Part shown: piece by piece, positions 6,334-9,989 of the stretch
Position numbering within the stretch: the stretch's first letter is position 1
How the letters are laid out: each line of letters starts with the position of its first letter
Source: DRVV01 sp038868255
GTDB taxonomy: Archaea > Thermoproteota > Bathyarchaeia > Bathyarchaeales > Bathycorpusculaceae
Direction: 5' to 3'
Length of the DNA stretch: 9,989 nucleotides
NCBI GenBank assembly: GCA_038868255.1
Contig: JAWCTJ010000050.1
Coordinates: forward strand, 1-9,989
Position numbers and translations under genes: made by a program
The notes under the pieces: generated by a model
Seen by the model: the letters and a program-made list of their open reading frames with translations, nothing else
What the model was told of the DNA's origin: nothing
Database searches by the model: none

Positions 6334-6978
6334 TCATTGGCTATGAGCGGCCAGCAACACGTATTCTAAGAATATATCCTCAGGCATGGCTCCTACAAAT
6401 TCCACTTTGTCATTTATGACAGTTTTAGGCACGCCCATGACGCCGTACTTGAGTCCAAGATGGGGAAACTCGCTTACGTCCACAACATCTGCCGTTACAA
6501 GGTCGCTTTCCACCGCAAACTTATATGCGGTTGCAGCTACGGCTGGACAATAGGGACAGGTTAAGGTAACGAATACTTGAATACGCACAGGCGAAGTTAA
6601 CGCTTTAAGTTCTCTTTTGATATCCTCAGGGAGATCTGTTGCACCTCTGGATGCGGCTATTAAACCCTCGATCAGAGTTTTGAACTCATATCCATAGGGG
6701 AACCCGTAAAACCTTAAGCCGTAATCCTTCCTGCCTATTATTGCGACTGCTGGAACCTTGTCAACACTGTATTCTTTCGTCTTCGCGGAATCAGCAATTA
6801 AATCATATACCTCAAACTTTATTTTCTGATTAAGTGAGGACAGTTCCTGTATGAGGGTTCTTGTCTGGACACAGTGAGGGCATTCCACCTCCTGGGTGAA
6901 AAGGACGAGTTTAACAGGATCCCCAAGTTTTTCCGTAAGCTCTTCGGCTAAGTGTTTTCTATGGGCTTCAGGTATCAA
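6334..6978 (-). CDS. Protein disulfide oxidoreductase (PDO), double thioredoxin/glutaredoxin fold
   Basis: A 214-aa protein with two consecutive thioredoxin-like units. Unit one carries C33-P-H-C36 with its cis-proline at P76 (DKVPAVAI). Unit two carries C141-P-Y-C144 with P184 (MGVPKTVI). This matches the hyperthermophile-type PDO of Pyrococcus/Sulfolobus in length and layout. Such proteins form, break or rearrange protein disulfides in the cytoplasm, or serve as thioredoxin-like electron carriers reduced by a thioredoxin reductase-like flavoprotein, which is not in this window. Both CXXC sites are intact. The start is TTG 6978-6976, 2 nt after the stop of the small upstream gene; AGGG in the end of that gene can act as ribosome-binding site. 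The neighbours (51-aa protein and Cys-rich DUF166 protein) suggest a shared thiol or metal-cluster task, which is inference. Confidence 0.92.
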   Translation of the reverse strand: MIPEAHRKHLAEELTEKLGDPVKLVLFTQEVECPHCVQTRTLIQELSSLNQKIKFEVYDLIADSAKTKEYSVDKVPAVAIIGRKDYGLRFYGFPYGYEFKTLIEGLIAASRGATDLPEDIKRELKALTSPVRIQVFVTLTCPYCPAVAATAYKFAVESDLVTADVVDVSEFPHLGLKYGVMGVPKTVINDKVEFVGAMPEDIFLEYVLLAAHSQ

Positions 6979-6980
6979 GC

Positions 6981-7136
6981 TTAACCCTGCCGCCTTATGC
7001 TTATTTCAATCTGTTTCCATCCTTCACCTACGCCTTTAAGTGTCCCCACGGCGCTTGTTATGATGCTTGCCAATATCTTTTCAACAAATTCGTTCATGGG
7101 TATCGCTTCACCGTCAACTAAAAGCTTAACTTCCAT
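6981..7136 (-). CDS. Small hypothetical protein, 51 aa
   Basis: A short gene starting MEVKLLVDGEAIPMNEFVEK and ending IEISIRRQG. It shows a beta hairpin-like start, a central helix (about residues 15-35, NEFVEKILASIITSAVGTLK) and a final strand (WKQIEISIRR), so a small beta-alpha-beta fold is plausible. Support for its being real: an SD GGAG at 7143-7146 placed 6 nt from ATG 7136, continuous coding up to 2 nt before the disulfide oxidoreductase start, and amphipathic order typical of a folded protein. Another ATG at 7142 touches the SD and is less likely. From memory, similar 50-aa proteins occur in archaea, but I cannot name a family. No Cys is present, so it is not itself a thiol carrier. 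It could be a partner or regulator of the downstream PDO. Confidence 0.7.
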   Translation of the reverse strand: MEVKLLVDGEAIPMNEFVEKILASIITSAVGTLKGVGEGWKQIEISIRRQG

Positions 7137-7142
7137 AGACAT

Positions 7143-7146
7143 CTCC
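7143..7146 (-). promoter_or_regulatory. Shine-Dalgarno GGAG that decides the start of the 51-aa gene
   Basis: On the minus strand GGAG is followed directly by ATG (7142) and then, after 6 nt, by a second in-frame ATG (7136). Normal SD spacing favours the second, shortening the protein to 51 aa. Confidence 0.55.
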
Positions 7147-7168
7147 AATTCAGATAATTGTTTTTAGA

Positions 7169-7179
7169 CATGTAAAAGG
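7169..7179 (-). promoter_or_regulatory. Weak candidate TATA element for the 51-aa/PDO/DUF166 cluster
   Basis: Read on the minus strand, CCTTTTACATG is preceded by an A-rich AAAAC stretch like a BRE. It would place the transcript start near 7148, giving a leader of about a dozen bases that just includes the GGAG. The match to a TATA box is poor. Confidence 0.25.
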
Positions 7180-7212
7180 GTTTTGCCGTGCAGCAAGTGA
7201 GTGTGTGAAATA

Positions 7213-7227
7213 GTTCATTTTATGAAC
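7213..7227. repeat. 15-bp inverted repeat GTTCAT-TTT-ATGAAC upstream of trp promoter
   Basis: Perfect 6-bp arms with a 3-bp spacer, in the space between the minus cluster and trpE, ending 18 nt before the trpE TATA box. It looks like a dimer-binding regulator site. A near copy with the same arm and spacer layout is at 7380-7394 inside trpE. Confidence 0.5.
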
Positions 7228-7245
7228 ATTTTTGATCATAAAAGC

Positions 7246-7253
7246 TTAAATAT
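7246..7253 (+). promoter_or_regulatory. TATA box of the trp operon
   Basis: TTAAATAT is preceded by the purine-rich AAAAGC (7240-7245), a plausible BRE. The transcript would start near 7275, that is after the ATG at 7262, which can therefore not be the trpE start, and about 20 nt before the ATG at 7297. Confidence 0.5.
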
Positions 7254-7296
7254 GTCCATTAATGCAGTCTATAGGACAGTGCGGAGCGCATGGAAA

Positions 7297-8698
7297 ATGA
7301 GGGATAACGTTTGGCCTATTAAGGGTTAAACCCGCCATCATCAAGCTTAACTGGGAAAAACAGCCTCTGGAAATTTTCAATTCATTATATGAACACTGTG
7401 AGTACGCGTACATTCTGGAATCCGTAGAGGGTCCGGAGAGCCTCGCCGAATATTCGTTCATAGGGTTTAATCCGCGCCTCATCATCAGCATAAAGGATGG
7501 AGTGGCTGAAGTCAGAGATAAAAACGGAAGTGAAAGAAGAGTTGTAGGCGATCCGCTATCCATCATTAGAAGGTTTATCGATGGAACCCGCAAACTTCAA
7601 GGCTACTTCAGATTCATCGGCGGGGCAGTGGGCTATGTCTCCTACGACGCGGTCAGGTACTGGGAGAAGCTTCCAGAACAAGCCGTAGACGAGTTTAGGT
7701 TCCCGGACTTAGAGATGGCGCTATATGACGATGGAATAGTTTTTGACCATAAGACAGGTGAAGCCTTCTACTACCATTTCGGCGAAAACCGCCTAGATGA
7801 AATTGAAGGTCTAATCAGAGAGAACAGCATCCCAGGCAAGCTTTCCCATTCAAGGCCTCAGACAAATCTTAAAAAAGAGGCATACGAGGAAATCGTCGCC
7901 AAAACTAAGGAGTACATCGCTTCAGGCGACATATTCCAAGCTGTGCTTTCTAGGCGTTATGAGTTCAGTTTTCAGGGAAGTTTAATTCCCTTTTACTGCG
8001 CACTACGCAAGCTGAACCCATCACCCTACATGTACTTTCTCAAGATGGGCAATTGCCAAATTGCTGGTTCAAGCCCTGAAATGCTGGTAAGGGTGGAAGG
8101 TGAAACCGTTGAGACTTTCCCCATAGCAGGTACAAGGCCGCGTTTTAAAGATAACCCCTCAATGGATGAAGCCCTTGCACAGGAGCTGATTCATGACCCG
8201 AAGGAACGCGCTGAGCATGTGATGCTTGTAGACTTGGCTAGAAACGACTTGGGAAGGGTTTCAGAATTTGGATCTGTACATGTTCCTGAGTTTATGAAGA
8301 TTTACAAATACAGCCACGTTCAACACATGGTCTCAAGAGTTGTCGGCAGGCTTAAGCCCGGCTTAAACTGCTATGACGCGTTAAGAGCCGTTTTCCCAGC
8401 TGGAACGGTTTCTGGAGCCCCGAAAGTCAGGGCCATGGAGATAATTGAGGAGCTTGAACCAGTGAGAAGAGGCCCATACGCGGGTGCTGTGGGATACTTC
8501 TCACTAAATGGAAATGCAGATTTCGCCATAGCAATTAGAACTCTTGTTGCAAAGGGAAACCGAGCCTACATCCAAGCTGGAGCAGGTATCGTGGCGGACT
8601 CTGTGCCTGAAAGGGAGTGGAGTGAAACGGAGCATAAAGCCTCAGCCCTTCTCAAAGCCCTCCAAATAGCCTCAGGGGAAGGTGATTCTCACCTATGA
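7297..8698 (+). CDS. trpE: Anthranilate synthase component I (5' end displaced by one base)
   Basis: TrpE converts chorismate to anthranilate, the first step of tryptophan synthesis, with ammonia from TrpG. The frame from 7301 to 8698 encodes the full protein. The N-terminal part has ILES (7412-7423), equivalent to the LLES Trp-feedback motif, and NPSPYMYFL (8015-8041), the second Trp-site motif. FPIAGTRPR (8117-8143) has Ala where aminodeoxychorismate synthases have Lys, supporting TrpE over PabB. Later come DLARNDLGR, FPAGTVSGAPKVRAMEII and GPYAGAVGYF, typical of chorismate-binding enzymes. The frame lacks a usual start before GTG 7502, but coding similarity clearly extends upstream to about 7322. 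ATG 7297, with GGAG at 7283-7286, opens the neighbouring frame. Losing one G of GGG at 7323-7325 would join MRDNVWPIK to VKPAIIKLNW. The stop overlaps trpG by ATGA. Identity is very sure; the start is not. Confidence 0.9.
7380..7394. repeat. Near copy of the 7213-7227 inverted repeat inside trpE
   Basis: ATTCATTATATGAAC differs from the upstream copy at two of 15 positions and keeps the TTCAT-3nt-ATGAA symmetry. It lies in the codons for S-L-Y-E, so chance is possible. The copies are offset by 167 bp, close to sixteen helical turns. Confidence 0.35.
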
Positions 8699-9282
8699 GA
8701 ATCCTTGTAATCGACAATTACGACTCCTTTGTTTACAATCTTGCTCAGTACCTAGGCGAATTAGGCGCAGAACCCCTAGTTTATAGGAATGACCAAATAG
8801 ACCTCAAGAGGGCTTTAAGGCTTAAGCCTGAAAGAATAATAATCTCACCAGGACCTGGAAGCCCCGGGGATCCAAGGTTCGGTGTTTGCCCAAAGATTCT
8901 AAAGTACATAAGCCCCAAAATCCCAACCCTTGGGGTTTGCCTTGGACATCAGGGGATAATATGGGCTTTCGGCGGCAAAATTGTCAGGGCGAAGAGGATA
9001 ATGCATGGCAAGACAAGCCTGATAAAGCATGATGGACAAGGCATATTCAAAGGGGTTAAGAATCCCGTTAAAGCTACGCGTTACCACTCGCTTGTAGCGG
9101 ACAAGGACACCCTCCCAGACTGCTTTAAGGTGACCGCCATAGCGCTTGATGATGGCGAGGTTATGGGCGTCCGCCACAGGATTTACCCAATTGAAGGCGT
9201 GCAGTTTCACCCTGAATCCATACTCACGGAGCAAGGTAAGAAAATTCTTAAAAATTTCCTAGACGGGGTGGAGCCAGCATGA
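8695..9282 (+). CDS. trpG: Anthranilate synthase component II, glutamine amidotransferase
   Basis: A 195-aa class I glutamine amidotransferase that hydrolyses glutamine and channels ammonia to TrpE. The N-terminus ILVIDNYDSFVYNLAQYLGELGA is typical of TrpG/PabA. The oxyanion-hole loop SPGPGSPGDP is at residues 51-60. The catalytic triad is complete: C82 in LGVCLGHQG, with H172 and E174 in QFHPES. MHGKTS (103-108) and RYHSL (129-133) are TrpE-contact regions of the family. The length is normal for a stand-alone subunit, so it is not fused to TrpE or TrpD as in some bacteria. ATG 8695 overlaps the trpE TGA as ATGA, and its own TGA overlaps the trpD start the same way, so translation of the three is likely coupled. 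It might also serve folate synthesis if no pabA exists elsewhere; that cannot be seen here. Confidence 0.95.
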   Translation: MRILVIDNYDSFVYNLAQYLGELGAEPLVYRNDQIDLKRALRLKPERIIISPGPGSPGDPRFGVCPKILKYISPKIPTLGVCLGHQGIIWAFGGKIVRAKRIMHGKTSLIKHDGQGIFKGVKNPVKATRYHSLVADKDTLPDCFKVTAIALDDGEVMGVRHRIYPIEGVQFHPESILTEQGKKILKNFLDGVEPA

Positions 9283-9989
9283 TACGGGAAGCCATCGAAA
9301 ACCTTGTTAACAGAGAGGGACTCTCGTACCGCGAAGCCTCTGAATCCATGAAGGAAATCATGAGTGGAGAGGCTACACCCTCCCAGATTGCAGCTTTTCT
9401 CACAGCTCTTAGAATGAAAGGGGAAACCGTCGAGGAAATCATGGCCTTCGCCTCCGTCATGAGGAGTTTCTGCCATAAAATAAATCCAAGGGTAAGCGGA
9501 CGCCTAGTAGACACATGCGGAACAGGAGGAGACCGAATAAAAACCTTCAATGTCAGCACCGCAGCAGCCTTCGTAGTTGCCGGTGCAGGCGTGCCCGTGG
9601 CTAAGCATGGCAACCGCTCAGTTACAAGCAAGAGCGGCAGCGCCGATGTGCTGGAGCACCTCGGCCTAAACCTAAATGTCCCTCATGAAACCGTGGAAAA
9701 AGCCATTGAAAAAATCGGCGTCGGATTCATGTTCGCCCCCATGTTTCACCCGGCGATGAAGCATGCTGCAGGCACAAGGAGGGAAATTGGAATAAGAACG
9801 GTTTTCAACATCCTAGGCCCACTCACTAACCCAGCCATGGCCAACGCTCAAGTCATAGGAGTGTATGATGCAGGGCTTGTGGATAAGATGGCCCATGTGC
9901 TGAGGGGGCTAGGGCTACAGGAAGCCATGGTTGTGCACGGCTTAGACGGCCTTGATGAAATATCCACTGTGGGAGAAACGTTAATAGCC
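9279..9989 (+). CDS. trpD: Anthranilate phosphoribosyltransferase, C-terminus cut by window edge
   Basis: TrpD transfers the phosphoribosyl group of PRPP to anthranilate, the second committed step of tryptophan synthesis. The 237 codons present are open to the last base. The small helical domain covers residues 1-70. The PRPP loop DTCGTGGD is at 78-85, followed by NVSTAAA (91-97) and KHGNRSVTSKSGSAD (109-123), the metal/PRPP and anthranilate-binding signatures. RREIGIRTVFNILGPLTNPA at 168-187 carries the family's conserved Arg-containing anthranilate site. About 100 more residues would be expected beyond the window. The ATG at 9279 overlaps the trpG TGA (ATGA). The remaining trp genes probably follow downstream. 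All key residues visible are intact. Confidence 0.95.
   Translation, partial: MIREAIENLVNREGLSYREASESMKEIMSGEATPSQIAAFLTALRMKGETVEEIMAFASVMRSFCHKINPRVSGRLVDTCGTGGDRIKTFNVSTAAAFVVAGAGVPVAKHGNRSVTSKSGSADVLEHLGLNLNVPHETVEKAIEKIGVGFMFAPMFHPAMKHAAGTRREIGIRTVFNILGPLTNPAMANAQVIGVYDAGLVDKMAHVLRGLGLQEAMVVHGLDGLDEISTVGETLIA

Noticed and set aside
7262..7300. ATG 7262, in frame with trpE, as its start
   Set aside because: An in-frame TGA at 7298-7300 follows after 12 codons, and the ATG lies before the predicted transcript start. No sign that TGA is read as an amino acid elsewhere in the window: trpE, trpG and the RLAN gene end in TGA.
7502..7504. GTG as start of trpE
   Set aside because: It drops about 60 residues with clear TrpE similarity, including the ILES feedback-site motif; upstream frame is open to 7301.

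Overview
The window reads as a piece of an uncultured archaeal chromosome, probably a thermoproteotal (TACK) lineage such as Bathyarchaeia; the lineage is an inference. Archaeal signs are TATA-type promoters (2659-2668, 7246-7253), short or absent leaders, a two-domain protein disulfide oxidoreductase, a DUF166 protein, an archaeal HTH regulator of the COG2522 type, and frequent GTG/TTG starts. Genes are tightly packed on both strands. No rRNA, tRNA, CRISPR array, insertion sequence or prophage signal was seen.

Left end (1-2218): a divergent amide-ligase locus. On the minus strand is a truncated carboxylate-amine ligase of the glutamate-cysteine ligase 2 (GCS2) fold. On the plus strand, a RimK-like N-terminal (RLAN) domain protein overlaps a RimK-type ATP-grasp ligase by 4 nt. 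Together they resemble the predicted peptide/amide-forming modules known from bacteria, here with RLAN and ATP-grasp as separate ORFs.

Middle (2238-5521): an oxygen / redox-stress unit. A small Cys-rich HTH regulator (minus) is divergent from an A-type flavodiiron protein, a DUF438-hemerythrin-PAS protein and an ArsC / low-molecular-weight-phosphatase-like protein (plus). A 16-bp perfect palindrome lies just downstream of the flavodiiron TATA box and looks like an operator.

Minus-strand cluster (5527-7136): a 51-aa protein, a protein disulfide oxidoreductase and a Cys-rich DUF166 protein, in that transcription order and closely spaced. The theme is thiol/redox chemistry; the pathway is unknown.

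Right end (about 7297-9989): the start of a tryptophan operon, trpE-trpG-trpD, with ATGA overlaps at both junctions; trpD runs off the edge. A 15-bp inverted repeat lies upstream of the trpE promoter, and a near copy lies 167-168 bp away inside trpE.

Two genes (GCS2 and trpE) have good coding frames but no usual start codon in frame. In both, a well-placed ATG is one base out of frame, next to a G or GGG, so single-base indels (assembly errors or real mutations) should be suspected.
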